A stretch of DNA of 64,000 nt, taken from the NCBI RefSeq assembly GCF_010501055.1, contig NZ_QVMO01000007.1:18262-82261 (forward strand), read 5' to 3'. Position 1 is the first letter of the stretch. Each line of letters begins with the position of its first letter. This document shows positions 41,746 through 50,490 of the stretch, one piece after another. Source of the DNA: Dysgonomonas sp. 521. Its GTDB lineage: Bacteria > Bacteroidota > Bacteroidia > Bacteroidales > Dysgonomonadaceae. A program made the position numbers and the translations under genes. The notes beneath the pieces were generated by a model. The model was not told the DNA's origin and ran no database searches. It saw nothing but the letters and a program-made list of their open reading frames with translations.

Positions 41746-43189
41746 ACAACTACAAATGAAACTTATCAATACACGTCACTTACTTTTGTTTATTATTAGC
41801 CTTGGCTTTGTAAACACCGGATTTTCGCAGGTGGTAAGATCCGATTATTTTATGAGCACATCTTTTCTTCGGAGCAGTATGAATCCTGCGCTACGCCCCG
41901 ATCAGGGATACCTTGTCGTACCTGTTTTGCCCAGTGTAGGAGCCAATGTCCAGAGTAACAGTTTCAATCTGGACAACCTTACATTCGGGGGAGAAAACGG
42001 CAAACGCGTCACTTTTATGCATCAGAGTGTAGATGCCAACCGTTTCTTATCCAACTTATCAGAGGATAATTATGCCGGAGCCGACGTCAATATCAAACTT
42101 CTTGCCGTGGGGTTTTACAGAGGCGACGCCTTCTGGACTTTCGATTTAGGAGTAAGGTCTCATGCCGATGTGAACATCCCCAAGGGCTTTTTCGGATTAT
42201 TGAAGAAAGGGTTTGACCAGGATAACCAAACCAGATATAACTTATCAAATTTGAGCGCGACAGGCTATGCCTTTATCGAATTGGGAGCATCTTATTCCCG
42301 CCCGTTTGTCGACAACAACCTGATGCTGGGTGCGCGTGTAAAAGTCTTGGGCGGGCTTGCCGACTTTGATTTCGATGCTCAGAACCTGGCTATAGACGCC
42401 GGCCCTGAATACTGGAGCGCAACATCAAAAGCGACATTAAGAGGCTCTGCGCCCGGTGTACGGCCTAAATATGACAGCAAGGACAATCTGGACGGATTCG
42501 ATTTCGACAGTGGTTTCAATATTCCGGGATTCGGTCTGGGATTGGATCTGGGCGCTGTTTATGATATGAAAGATGTACTCCCTGCATTGAATGGGTTAAA
42601 GGTATCTGCCGCGATAAACGACATCGGATTTATATCATGGTCGAAGGACAATTCCATTAACCTGCAATCGCCCGAAACGGAAGTCAGGATCACGCCTAAC
42701 GATTATACCTATTTCAGCAAAAACGGCTCTTCCCTCAAAGATGTTTTCGAAGACGCCTTCGATGATATAAAGCAAGCTGTAAACCTGAAAGGGGAAACCA
42801 GAAAAAGCAGGGTTACAAAATTGAGGATGAATATAAATGTAGGGGCTGAATATGAGATATTACAGGATAAACTATCGGCGGGAGCCCTGTATCATCTCCG
42901 TTTCGGAAATTATTTCAACCTGTCGGAATTCACTCTGTCGCTCAACTACCGCCCTTGTCACTGGTTTGCTACAAGCGCAAGTTATTCATTTGTGCACAGT
43001 AAATTCGACACTTTCGGGCTGGCGATGCATCTGGCTCCATCAAAAGGGGTTACCTTCTTCCTTGCCAGCGATTATGCGATACCACATGTTTCATCCGAAT
43101 TCCTGCCAACGACAAGTAAGGCTGTCAACCTCCAGTTCGGTTTCAGTATTCCGTTAGGAAGCAAGAGATATATGAAAAGAAATATTTGA
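41735..43189 (+). CDS. DUF5723-type outer-membrane beta-barrel protein
   Basis: The 484-residue frame contains a signal at MKLINTRHLLLFIISLGFVN (residue 8 on), so 41756 is the likelier start. After it, SSMNPALRPDQGYLVVPVLP matches the conserved opening of DUF5723 proteins. The remainder is beta-rich with alternating aromatic residues (SLNYRPCHWFATSASYSF) and ends in a strand, suggesting an outer-membrane barrel. The gene overlaps the lipoprotein by 11 bp. The role is unknown. Confidence 0.78.
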   Translation: MNYKQLQMKLINTRHLLLFIISLGFVNTGFSQVVRSDYFMSTSFLRSSMNPALRPDQGYLVVPVLPSVGANVQSNSFNLDNLTFGGENGKRVTFMHQSVDANRFLSNLSEDNYAGADVNIKLLAVGFYRGDAFWTFDLGVRSHADVNIPKGFFGLLKKGFDQDNQTRYNLSNLSATGYAFIELGASYSRPFVDNNLMLGARVKVLGGLADFDFDAQNLAIDAGPEYWSATSKATLRGSAPGVRPKYDSKDNLDGFDFDSGFNIPGFGLGLDLGAVYDMKDVLPALNGLKVSAAINDIGFISWSKDNSINLQSPETEVRITPNDYTYFSKNGSSLKDVFEDAFDDIKQAVNLKGETRKSRVTKLRMNINVGAEYEILQDKLSAGALYHLRFGNYFNLSEFTLSLNYRPCHWFATSASYSFVHSKFDTFGLAMHLAPSKGVTFFLASDYAIPHVSSEFLPTTSKAVNLQFGFSIPLGSKRYMKRNI

Positions 43190-43198
43190 TATAAAAAT

Positions 43199-43236
43199 AA
43201 AAAATGGCTGTCCGGTTGGACAGCCATTTTTCTTAT
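43199..43236. terminator. Bidirectional intrinsic terminator between DUF5723 and serA
   Basis: AAAATGGCTGTCC at 43201-43213 pairs exactly with GGACAGCCATTTT at 43218-43230 around GGTT. Runs of A before and T after serve both converging genes. Confidence 0.9.
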
Positions 43237-43254
43237 AATAACTAAATATCAATC

Positions 43255-44178
43255 CTACTTCTTATTCACTCTGAAACGCTCGTTGCCATTCCGGATAAAA
43301 TCCACGATCTGGTTAGCGGCAGCTATACCTGCGTTTGTATTAGCTTCGGCAGTCTGAGCACCCATCTTCTTCGGAGTAGAGAAATACCTTCCGGCAAACT
43401 TCTCAGCCATATCGGCATGATTGCCCGGCATAATATCCGTTACATATTTGAAGTCCTTGCGGTCTTCCATCAACTTCACCATTTCAGCCTCGTTTATTAC
43501 TTCTTTGCGGGCTGTGTTGATAAGCAATGCATTTTTAGGCATCTTGCTCAACAAGGCATAATTGATTGAGTTCTTAGTTTCTGCCGTTGCCGGAATGTGC
43601 AATGAAACAAACTGGCAGGTAGCGTATAGGTCATCAGCCGAGTCTACGGCTTTTACGCCTTCTTCCTCTATAGCCTCCTTTGTCAGGAACGGGTCGTAAG
43701 CATACACCTCCATGCCAAAGCCTTTAGCTACGCGTGCCACATTACGCCCTACATTTCCATAAGCATGGATTCCCAGCTTCTTACCCAGAAGTTCAGTACC
43801 CGATGTTCCGTTATAGAAGTTACGCACGGCATATACAGCCAGCCCCAGAGCCAGTTCAGCTACGGCGTTCGCATTCTGTCCCGGAGTATTCATCACACAG
43901 ATATTGTTTGCCGTTGCGGCATCGAGGTCGATATTATCAAAACCCGCGCCTGCACGCACAACTATCTTCATATCCTTTGCGGCATCCAATACCTCCTTGT
44001 CGAAAATATCGCTGCGGATAATAGCCGCCTCTACATGAGCCACAGCATCCAGCAATTGCTTTTTCTCTGTATATTTTTCAAGTAAGACCAACTCAAAGCC
44101 CGCTTTTTCTATTACATTCCTGATTCCGCTTACAGCTTCGGCTGCAAATGGTTTATCTGTTGCTATTAGTACTTTCAT
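43255..44178 (-). CDS. serA: D-3-phosphoglycerate dehydrogenase, short form
   Basis: SerA oxidises 3-phosphoglycerate to 3-phosphohydroxypyruvate with NAD. The 307-residue protein has VVRAGAGFDNIDLDAA, the NAD motif GIHAYGNVGRNVARVAKG, the catalytic Arg stretch LLINTARKEVINE, and the closing HADMAEKF. The C-terminal regulatory ACT domain of long SerA proteins is absent, so serine feedback through ACT is not expected. It lies downstream of serC across a GC-rich repeat (44186-44293). Confidence 0.93.
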   Translation of the reverse strand: MKVLIATDKPFAAEAVSGIRNVIEKAGFELVLLEKYTEKKQLLDAVAHVEAAIIRSDIFDKEVLDAAKDMKIVVRAGAGFDNIDLDAATANNICVMNTPGQNANAVAELALGLAVYAVRNFYNGTSGTELLGKKLGIHAYGNVGRNVARVAKGFGMEVYAYDPFLTKEAIEEEGVKAVDSADDLYATCQFVSLHIPATAETKNSINYALLSKMPKNALLINTARKEVINEAEMVKLMEDRKDFKYVTDIMPGNHADMAEKFAGRYFSTPKKMGAQTAEANTNAGIAAANQIVDFIRNGNERFRVNKK

Positions 44179-44185
44179 TTATTTA

Positions 44186-44293
44186 GAGCCCCTCCTTGCC
44201 TCCCCAAAGGGGAGGTACCAGAGAGTATATTTTTTAGATTAATAATTTTACTTGGTTGATCAAAGTCCCCCTTCGGGGGATTTTAGGGGCTTA
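44186..44293. repeat. GC-rich repeat pair between serC and serA
   Basis: GAGCCCCTCCTTGCC with a CCTCCCCAAAGGGGAGG hairpin at the left, and TCCCCCTTCGGGGGATTTTA followed by GGGGCTTA at the right, are related inverted words. The right one carries the serC stop codon. The same words occur at pheA, the aminotransferase and murB/murA. Confidence 0.6.
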
Positions 44294-45364
44294 TTTCCCC
44301 ACTTTATTTTCAAATTCCTTCATCGCGTCTACCAGCGCCTGTACACCTTCTATAGGCATAGCATTGTAGATAGAAGCACGGAAACCACCTACCGAACGGT
44401 GTCCTTTCAGTTCGTAAAGTCCTCTTTCCTTTGCAAATTCAAGGAAGGCGGCTTCGTTGCCTTCATATTCCGAAGAAAGTACAAAGCACACATTCATTAT
44501 AGAGCGGTCTTCCACCTGACATGTACCTTTAAACACAGGGTTACGGTCTATTTCGTTGTACAACAGAGCCGCTTTTTCTTTATTGCGCTTGTACATGGCA
44601 GTTACACCACCATTCGCTTTCAGCCACCTTAAAGTCTGCATTGCGGCATAAACGGGTACTACAGGAGGCGTATTGAACATAGAACCGTTTTCGATATGCG
44701 TACGGTAATCCAACATACTAGGTATAGGACGGTTTACCTTACCAAGAATTTCATCTTTCACGATAACGAAAGTTACCCCTGCCGGAGCCAGATTCTTCTG
44801 TGCACCTCCGTATATCAAACCATAGTTGGATACGTCTACCGGACGGGAGAAAATATCGGACGACATATCTGCAACCAATGTTACAGGAGAATTAATATCG
44901 GTATGCAATTCTGTACCGAAAATCGTATTATTGGTAGTGATATGGAAATAATCGGCATCAGTCGGAATAGTATAATCCTTAGGTATATATGTGAAATTAG
45001 CAGCTTTAGACGATGCTACTTCAATTACTTCGCCAAACAATTTAGCTTCTTTCTGTGCCTTGCTTGCCCATGTCCCTGTATTCAGGTAAGCGGCCTTCTT
45101 CTCCAATAAGTTGAATGGAACCATACAGAATTGCAGGCTGGCACCCCCACCAAGGAAAAGTACCGAATAACCCGATGGAATATCCAATAATTCTTTAAAT
45201 AAATCAATCGCCTCGTCCATCACAGCCTGAAAGTCTTTGCTCCTGTGGCTTACTTCCATCAAAGAAAAAGAGGAACCGTTAAAGTCCAAAATTGCTTTTG
45301 AAGTTTCCTCTATTGTTTGCTGAGGTAAGATTGACGGCCCTGCACTAAAATTATATTTCTTCAT
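44291..45364 (-). CDS. serC: Phosphoserine aminotransferase
   Basis: SerC converts phosphohydroxypyruvate to O-phosphoserine using glutamate and PLP. The 357-residue protein has [24 protein letters not shown], the LGGGASLQF motif, and the PLP-lysine region [16 protein letters not shown]. Length is normal. The cluster serC-serA, followed on the other side by the DUF1015 gene, is a conserved Bacteroidota arrangement. serA and serC should be co-transcribed. Confidence 0.95.
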   Translation of the reverse strand: MKKYNFSAGPSILPQQTIEETSKAILDFNGSSFSLMEVSHRSKDFQAVMDEAIDLFKELLDIPSGYSVLFLGGGASLQFCMVPFNLLEKKAAYLNTGTWASKAQKEAKLFGEVIEVASSKAANFTYIPKDYTIPTDADYFHITTNNTIFGTELHTDINSPVTLVADMSSDIFSRPVDVSNYGLIYGGAQKNLAPAGVTFVIVKDEILGKVNRPIPSMLDYRTHIENGSMFNTPPVVPVYAAMQTLRWLKANGGVTAMYKRNKEKAALLYNEIDRNPVFKGTCQVEDRSIMNVCFVLSSEYEGNEAAFLEFAKERGLYELKGHRSVGGFRASIYNAMPIEGVQALVDAMKEFENKVGK

Positions 45365-45694
45365 TTTTGATATAAATTAGGGAATTAAGAACTCTTCTTT
45401 TATACGTTTTAGGACCCCAAAATTAGTAATTATATATTAAAAATAAGTACTTTAGATAGACTTTTATTAACTAAAGTTTAAATATCTTGTCAAAATGCTC
45501 TTTACTCTTATATTTTCTGGATTTTTTATTTATTATTACGCTTATCTCTATTGTTTTTATATATTTGCATATAACAAAAAGTAAGATGTAAAAAATAGAT
45601 ATGAGATACAAGATACAGTTTATTTATTAACTCGTTTACACCAACTTGTCAACTCAAAACATACTTAACCTTATAAACCCAATATTAAAACACC
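45365..45694. other. Divergent intergenic region between serC and the DUF1015 gene
   Basis: It is very AT-rich, with no repeat. TATATTTG at 45560-45567 may be the plus-strand -7 element and CAAAATTA at 45418-45425 (TAATTTTG on the minus strand) the one for serC. No leader peptide, riboswitch or small gene is apparent. Confidence 0.45.
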
Positions 45695-46939
45695 ATGGCC
45701 CGAATAAAACCATTCAAAGGAATCAGACCACCTAAAAGCATTGTAGAGGTAGTAGTTTCACGACCATACGATGTATTAAGTTCGCTAGAAGCCCGTTTGG
45801 AAGCCGAAGGAAACGAGAAGTCGCTTTACCGTATCATAAAACCCGAAATCGATTTTGAAGAAATAATAGACGAACATCATCCCGAAGTATATGAGCGCGC
45901 CGTACAGAACTTTAATAAGTTTCAGGAAAAAGGATGGCTGGTACAAGATCCGGAAGAATACTATTATATATATGCCCAGACGATGAACGGGAAAACCCAG
46001 TACGGGCTGGTAGTATGTTCGCATGTGGAAGATTATATGACGGACAGAATAAAGAAACATGAACTGACACGCCGTGACAAGGAAGAAGACCGGATGAAGC
46101 ATGTACGCATCAACAACGCGAATATAGAACCTGTATTCTTCGCCCATCCCGACAATAAGGAACTGGACGGTATCATTACGCGGATAATAGCCACTCCCGC
46201 CGAATATGACTTTGAGGCTACAGATGGAGTCGGACATCATTTCTGGATAATAAGCGATAAAGAGGACATAAAAAAGATAACTGAGATATTCGCGGCGATT
46301 CCAAACCTGTATATAGCAGACGGGCATCACCGTTCGGCGGCAGCAGCACTTGTGGGCGCGGAAAAAGCAAAGCAGAATCCAAACCACAGAGGCGATGAGG
46401 AATACAATTTCTTTATGGCAGTATGCTTTCCTGACAGCCAGCTCAATATCATCGACTACAACCGTCTGGTAAAAGACCTGAACGGACTGAGCACAGCTGA
46501 ATTCCTGAAAAAACTGGAAGCACATTTTACCATAGAAGAAAAAGGTTCGGACATCGCACCTCCTACCGGATTGCATAACTTTTCCATCTATGTGGAAGGA
46601 AAATGCTACAGCCTGACGGCAAAAGAAGGGACTTATGACGATAATGACCCTATCGGCGTGCTGGACGTGACTATTTCTTCAACATATATACTTGACGAGG
46701 TTCTGGGTATAAAAGACCTGCGTTCTGATAAACGGATAGATTTTGTAGGAGGTATCAGGGGTTTGGACGAATTGAAAAAACGGGTGGATAGCGGTGAAAT
46801 GAAGCTGGCTCTGGCCTTGTATCCGGTGACAATGAAACAATTGATGGATATAGCCGATTCGGGAAATATTATGCCGCCAAAGACAACCTGGTTCGAGCCG
46901 AAATTGCGTTCGGGACTGGTAATACATAAGCTGGAATAA
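45695..46939 (+). CDS. DUF1015 family protein
   Basis: The 414-residue protein begins MARIKPFKGIRPPK, VSRPYDVLSSLEA, the standard DUF1015 opening, with later IADGHHRSAAAAL, a conserved His-rich motif, and HDPIGVL-type elements. No enzymatic role is established. In Bacteroidota the family is adjacent to serC/serA, as here but on the opposite strand. A connection to serine or phosphate ester metabolism is inference from this linkage. It is cytoplasmic, with no signal or membrane segments. Confidence 0.92.
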   Translation: MARIKPFKGIRPPKSIVEVVVSRPYDVLSSLEARLEAEGNEKSLYRIIKPEIDFEEIIDEHHPEVYERAVQNFNKFQEKGWLVQDPEEYYYIYAQTMNGKTQYGLVVCSHVEDYMTDRIKKHELTRRDKEEDRMKHVRINNANIEPVFFAHPDNKELDGIITRIIATPAEYDFEATDGVGHHFWIISDKEDIKKITEIFAAIPNLYIADGHHRSAAAALVGAEKAKQNPNHRGDEEYNFFMAVCFPDSQLNIIDYNRLVKDLNGLSTAEFLKKLEAHFTIEEKGSDIAPPTGLHNFSIYVEGKCYSLTAKEGTYDDNDPIGVLDVTISSTYILDEVLGIKDLRSDKRIDFVGGIRGLDELKKRVDSGEMKLALALYPVTMKQLMDIADSGNIMPPKTTWFEPKLRSGLVIHKLE

Positions 46940-46949
46940 TAAAATAAAA

Positions 46950-47100
46950 GAGGGTGTGTCATAAGTATTTTTCCATATCTTTTTGTCATGTTGAACGGAG
47001 TGAAACATCCCGTATCTGGAAGGTCGAGATTCTTCGTTGCACTCAGAATGACAAAGAGAGTAACAATTTGACAGAGATGTTTTACTTATGACACACTCTC
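46950..47100. mobile_element. 151-bp MITE-like element with GAGGGTGTGTCATAAGTA ends, copy 2
   Basis: Its ends GAGGGTGTGTCATAAGTA and TACTTATGACACACTCTC are inverted repeats with one mismatch. The core is shorter than copy 1 (24643-24812) but contains the same words TTGTCATGTTGAACGGAGTG and CAGAATGACAAAGAGAGTAA. It lies just before the toxin-antitoxin pair. Confidence 0.8.
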
Positions 47101-47136
47101 TTATTTATATTCGGTAGTGCCGCATATTCTCTCCTC

Positions 47137-47454
47137 TTATAAATATTGCGATATGGAATGATTATTTCCAATATAACGTACCAGATATATTCCGTTTTCG
47201 TATTGAAAAAACACATACCATTGTGTATTCCGGTTCTTCTTGTATACGGCGTAATGCAACTCTTTCCCGTATTTGTCAAAATAAGAAGGTGCTTTTTTCT
47301 TGAGTTTTCGGGGCAGTGAAATCGTGATATCACGGATCAAATCGTTTACATAATCAAAGGCCGCGTCTTCAAAACCGAAATAGTCCTTTTCGTAAAGCAA
47401 TTCGATCAACTCTAAAAAATAGAGCTTCACTTCTTTCGTTAATAATACCCTCAT
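47137..47454 (-). CDS. RelE/ParE-type toxin
   Basis: The 105-residue protein fits the RelE/ParE superfamily: a helical start (VLLTKEVKLYFLELIELLYEKD), then a strand-rich core ending WYVFFQYENGIYLVRYIGNN. It overlaps the antitoxin gene by 4 bp (ATGA), the usual toxin-antitoxin arrangement. It may cut mRNA or block gyrase; the branch is not clear from the sequence. The family assignment rests on size, fold pattern and the partner. Confidence 0.78.
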   Translation of the reverse strand: MRVLLTKEVKLYFLELIELLYEKDYFGFEDAAFDYVNDLIRDITISLPRKLKKKAPSYFDKYGKELHYAVYKKNRNTQWYVFFQYENGIYLVRYIGNNHSISQYL

Positions 47455-47672
47455 TTATTTTTTCTGAACATTGCTCTAATTTCAGGCTCAATTGCTTTCA
47501 AAAACTCCTCACCTGTCATGGCATTCTTTATATCCTCTTCCGAAATCAAAGGTTTTTTCGCCCCTAACTCCAATTTTTTCTTGCCTCTGGTTATAATAAT
47601 TTTTTCATTCTGAGCCATATCCAGATACTTTGAGAGGTTCTGCTTAAATTCTAATTCTGTGATGACTGTCAT
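47451..47672 (-). CDS. Phd/YefM-type antitoxin
   Basis: Starting at MTVITELEFKQNLSKYLDMA (47672) gives 73 residues. The N-terminal Phd/YefM DNA-binding fold (EFKQNLSKYLDMAQNEKIII then RGKKKLEL) and the flexible C-terminal neutralising tail (EEFLKAIEPEIRAMFRKNK) are typical. The longer frame from 47714 adds residues that overlap a promoter box (TACATTTG on the minus strand, 47704-47697). It precedes and overlaps its toxin by 4 bp and probably represses its own promoter. Confidence 0.82.
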   Translation of the reverse strand: MTVITELEFKQNLSKYLDMAQNEKIIITRGKKKLELGAKKPLISEEDIKNAMTGEEFLKAIEPEIRAMFRKNK

Positions 47673-47707
47673 AATTATATCTGTTTTAGCTTGATACAAA
47701 TGTACAA

Positions 47708-47762
47708 AAAACATCTCTAAAACATCTCTAAAAATTTGAACAAATAAAATTTAAACAGGCTC
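47708..47762. mobile_element. Partial MITE-like end upstream of the antitoxin
   Basis: AACATCTCTAAAAATTTGAA and ATAAAATTTAAACAGGCTC, then TAA, are the right arm of the 182-bp element joined to the GGCTC end of the 235-bp one. The left end is missing. It shows the two element types form one family. Confidence 0.6.
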
Positions 47763-47824
47763 TAATAAGGACATTGTTGTAAACAAAGTCAACATTGGCT
47801 TTCTTTTTTTGTTATATAAAAAAG

Positions 47825-47832
47825 TATATTTG
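47825..47832 (+). promoter_or_regulatory. Candidate -7 element for pncB
   Basis: TATATTTG fits TAnnTTTG and lies 31 bases before the pncB start. A TTTG at 47808 is too close to be a standard -33. Confidence 0.35.
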
Positions 47833-47863
47833 TCAATTAAACAAATAACATAAAAACAGAACT

Positions 47864-49027
47864 ATGATTTTAAAACATTTTACCGACAACGACTTGTACA
47901 AGTTCTCCGTAATGCTGGCAATACAAAAACTGTATCCGTGGGCATATGTGAAATATGCATTTACCAACCGTGGAGGGACACAGTTCCCCGAAGGGTTTGC
48001 CGAACGGATGCGCGAAGAAGTAGCCTCTATGGCAAATCTGAAACTGACACAGGAAGAAAAGCAATTCATCAAGAACAAATGCTACTTTTTCGACCCTGTA
48101 TTTGTCGATTTCCTCGAAGGATTCAGGTACAAGCCCGAAGAGGTAACCATCACCCAAAACGGCGGAGACCTGAGCGTTGTAATAGAGGGTTACTGGTACA
48201 GGACCGTACTTTGGGAAGTCCCTTTGCTGGCTATCATATCCGAGCTTTATTTCCGGATGACTGGGGCTGAGCCGCACGATGTGGAAGAAAAGGCCATAAC
48301 AAAAGCGAAAGCTCTGGCCGGGATGAAAGCGGATTATTCGGAATTCGGTACCCGCCGCCGCTTTTCGTTCGATGTAGAAGATAAAGTCATAGCCGCATTG
48401 CAGGCAAATTCGGGAGAATACTTTAAAGGTACGAGCAACGTATACTTTGCGATGAAATACAATACGATCCCAATAGGGACAATGCCGCACGAATGGTTTA
48501 TGTTCCACGGAGCGGTTTTCGGCTACCGTTCGGCCAATATCAGGGGGCTGGAATCGTGGGTAGACGTATATGACGGAAGTCTGGGAATCGCCCTGACAGA
48601 TACATACACCACCGATTCATTTTTCAATTCGTTCAGCCTGAAACAGGCCAAACTGTTTGACGGAGTGCGCCACGACAGCGGAGACCCTCTGACCTTTGCC
48701 GATAAAGCGATTAAGTTTTATGAGCAAAACCGCATCGACCCGACATCAAAAACGCTTGTATTCAGCGACTCCCTGAATCTGGAAGCTGTGAAAGAAATAA
48801 AGGAACATGTAGCGGGACGCATACACGACACTTATGGGATAGGTACATTCCTGTCTAACGATGTAGGTGCGAAAGCGCTGAATATAGTAATCAAACTGAC
48901 GGATGTGAAGTTACATAAGAAGGATGCTAATTTCCTACAAGCCGTTAAGTTGTCGGATGTAGCCGGAAAACATACCGGAGACCAGAAAGAAATTGATTTG
49001 AGTCTGAGAACATTAGGCTTGGAATAA
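47864..49027 (+). CDS. pncB: Nicotinate phosphoribosyltransferase
   Basis: PncB makes nicotinate mononucleotide from nicotinate and PRPP with ATP, for NAD salvage. The 387-residue protein has the N-terminal YKFSVMLAIQKLYPWAYVKY, the catalytic His and phosphate-binding region GVRHDSGDP, and LVFSDSLNLEA plus GIGTFLSNDVG. Length is normal. The stop codon is immediately followed by a fragment of another gene (49030-49161), which suggests a past rearrangement. Confidence 0.95.
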   Translation: MILKHFTDNDLYKFSVMLAIQKLYPWAYVKYAFTNRGGTQFPEGFAERMREEVASMANLKLTQEEKQFIKNKCYFFDPVFVDFLEGFRYKPEEVTITQNGGDLSVVIEGYWYRTVLWEVPLLAIISELYFRMTGAEPHDVEEKAITKAKALAGMKADYSEFGTRRRFSFDVEDKVIAALQANSGEYFKGTSNVYFAMKYNTIPIGTMPHEWFMFHGAVFGYRSANIRGLESWVDVYDGSLGIALTDTYTTDSFFNSFSLKQAKLFDGVRHDSGDPLTFADKAIKFYEQNRIDPTSKTLVFSDSLNLEAVKEIKEHVAGRIHDTYGIGTFLSNDVGAKALNIVIKLTDVKLHKKDANFLQAVKLSDVAGKHTGDQKEIDLSLRTLGLE

Positions 49028-49029
49028 TA

Positions 49030-49161
49030 AGTCAAAATGATGAGGCCGACCTGATATCTATAGGCAGGGGACTTCTGAGGAATCCATACTTTGCATTACA
49101 TGCTGCAAAGTAACTAGATGATGAAGTAAAATATCCACCTCAGTATGAGCGGATGAGATAA
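49030..49161 (+). pseudogene. Remnant of an old-yellow-enzyme (NADH:flavin oxidoreductase) C-terminus
   Basis: Read in one frame, the sequence gives DEADLISIGRGLLRNPYFAL, then HAAK, a TAA, and LDDEVKYPPQYERMR before a second TAA. SIGRGLLRNPYFALHAA and PPQYER are characteristic of the C-terminal end of old-yellow-enzyme family NADH:flavin oxidoreductases. The first TAA (49111-49113) is a single base change from CAA. No start or catalytic domain remains, so it is a dead fragment. Confidence 0.7.
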
Positions 49162-49209
49162 ATCTTGGTATATTTTAACAAAAACAAAGAATAGTATAAG
49201 AATTTATGA

Positions 49210-49217
49210 TATCTTTG
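49210..49217 (+). promoter_or_regulatory. Candidate -7 element for the 114-residue lipoprotein gene
   Basis: TATCTTTG fits TAnnTTTG, 32 bases before the start. No convincing -33 was seen. Confidence 0.35.
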
Positions 49218-49249
49218 TCGGAATTTATTAACTAAATAATATCACATTC

Positions 49250-49594
49250 ATGAAAAAACTACTACTTCTCTTGCTGGTTATTCCGTTTATTTTCGGTTCT
49301 TGTAGCTCAGATGATGATGACAATAATTCCCTTAATGGTACTACATGGGAGTCTTACGAAGATGAAGGGGACGGCTATATTTATAAAAGCACTCTAACTT
49401 TTTATGAATCTACTTATAGTGGATATGGCTATGAAGAATATAATGGTAAGAAATATGAATTTCAAGGTACCGGAACATATAAGTACAATCATCCGAATGT
49501 TACATTTACTGAAGACGGAGAAACCTATACAGCTAAGATATCAGGTAACAAAATGATCGTAGGCGAGGAGGATATAATTTATACAAAGAAATAG
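49250..49594 (+). CDS. Small lipoprotein with surface-export-like signal
   Basis: The 114-residue protein has a signal with lipobox PFIFGSC (Cys near 18) followed by SSDDDDNN. A run of acidic residues right after the Cys resembles the lipoprotein export signal that directs Bacteroidota lipoproteins to the cell surface. The rest, TWESYEDEGDGYIYKSTLTF and YKYNHPNVTFTEDGETYTA, is a small beta-rich, lipocalin-like domain. Function is unknown. A terminator lies downstream at 49836. Confidence 0.75.
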   Translation: MKKLLLLLLVIPFIFGSCSSDDDDNNSLNGTTWESYEDEGDGYIYKSTLTFYESTYSGYGYEEYNGKKYEFQGTGTYKYNHPNVTFTEDGETYTAKISGNKMIVGEEDIIYTKK

Positions 49595-49613
49595 TAAATT
49601 TATATTTTAAATA

Positions 49614-49828
49614 GAGTTTATATTCAATAAAAGAGTAAGATGCATATTTTTAGGAGTTTTAGTTGCCACGACTTTCAAGTCGTGGATAATAATACAGATA
49701 GAAAACGACTTTAGTCAAAACATTTTGGCTAAAGCCATTATCTGATTAGACTATTATCCTCCAGCTAAAGCAGGAGGCAATTAAATCACAGAGAATAAAC
49801 CATATATAATCTTATTGAATATAAACTC
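49614..49828. mobile_element. 215-bp element with perfect 17-bp inverted ends
   Basis: GAGTTTATATTCAATAA at 49614-49630 is exactly inverted at 49812-49828. Inside are CCACGACTTTCAAGTCGTGG, GACTTTAGTC, TGGCTAAAGCCA-like and CCTCCAGCTAAAGCAGGAGG hairpins. No target duplication is clear. No copy was seen elsewhere in the window. Confidence 0.7.
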
Positions 49829-49835
49829 TAATACT

Positions 49836-49870
49836 AAAAAGGCAATCTGACAAATTGCCTTTTATTTTTT
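49836..49870 (+). terminator. Intrinsic terminator downstream of the small lipoprotein
   Basis: AAAGGCAAT at 49838-49846 pairs with ATTGCCTTT at 49854-49862, followed by TTATTTTTT. The 215-bp element is inserted between the gene and this terminator. Confidence 0.75.
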
Positions 49871-49934
49871 CTTCTCTGCAAGTTTATTTAAGATTATGAT
49901 TCTTTTATCTCATAATACTATTTATGAGATAAAA

Positions 49935-50238
49935 GGGTCGCTCTGGGTTGAAGTATACTATTATAAATCAATCTTCTGTTTTGCAGTCAGGGTTCTAAGT
50001 CCACGAAGTGGGCTAATCATGGATAACTACGGGTAAAACCCGTGGAAAAATCGGATAGAGGAGAGACCGTCTCCGTAGGAGGCGAATGGCATTTATTTTT
50101 GCTATTTGCCTCCTACGGAGACATATTCTTCTGCCAGTTCCTGCCACGGGTTTTACCCGTGGTTATCCACCTTCAGTCCCTTCGGGACAATAAGTTACTG
50201 TGCTTTTTAACCCTTGATTCGCATTATTTATGCCAATC
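49935..50238 (+). repeat. ~300-bp composite hairpin (REP-like) repeat, copy 1
   Basis: It contains GGGTCGCTCTGGGTTGAAG, GCAGTCAGGGTTCTAAGTCC, ACGGGTAAAACCCGTGG, CGTCTCCGTAGGAGGCG, GCCTCCTACGGAGAC, CCACGGGTTTTACCCGTGG, GTCCCTTCGGGAC and ends AACCCTTGATTCGCAT. A near-identical inverted copy is at 58288-58590 and a diverged one at 33020-33250. It is non-coding. Confidence 0.75.
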
Positions 50239-50475
50239 AGGAGTTGAGAAATGGCTTGAAAAGCCAAATCTTCATAACCGCGGGTCATTGACCTGCGGAA
50301 AAAGGATGAGCAATACCAGCTGTCTGAAAGACAGGACATACTGTGTGTCCTGCCGCTTCGGGCAGGGGGAGTGTAATTGCCCCTTGCTGCGTAAACTACG
50401 CTGCGCTTACATACGGTTAGGAAGATTCTGCCTTTCAGGCAGGTGTTGAGCTGCTTTCAACCCCTGATTCGCATT
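50230..50475 (-). repeat. ~245-bp composite hairpin repeat, copy 2
   Basis: It is the inverted counterpart of 8270-8514, almost identical throughout. It begins within a few bases of the end of the 300-bp repeat, so the two are joined in tandem and share a boundary of GATTCGCATTATTTATG. Confidence 0.7.
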
Positions 50476-50490
50476 ATTTATATATCTATA

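Noticed and set aside
45785..46576. Minus-strand open frame of 263 codons
   Set aside because: It is antisense to the DUF1015 gene.
50042..50449. Open frame of 135 codons
   Set aside because: It spans the junction of two tandem non-coding repeats.
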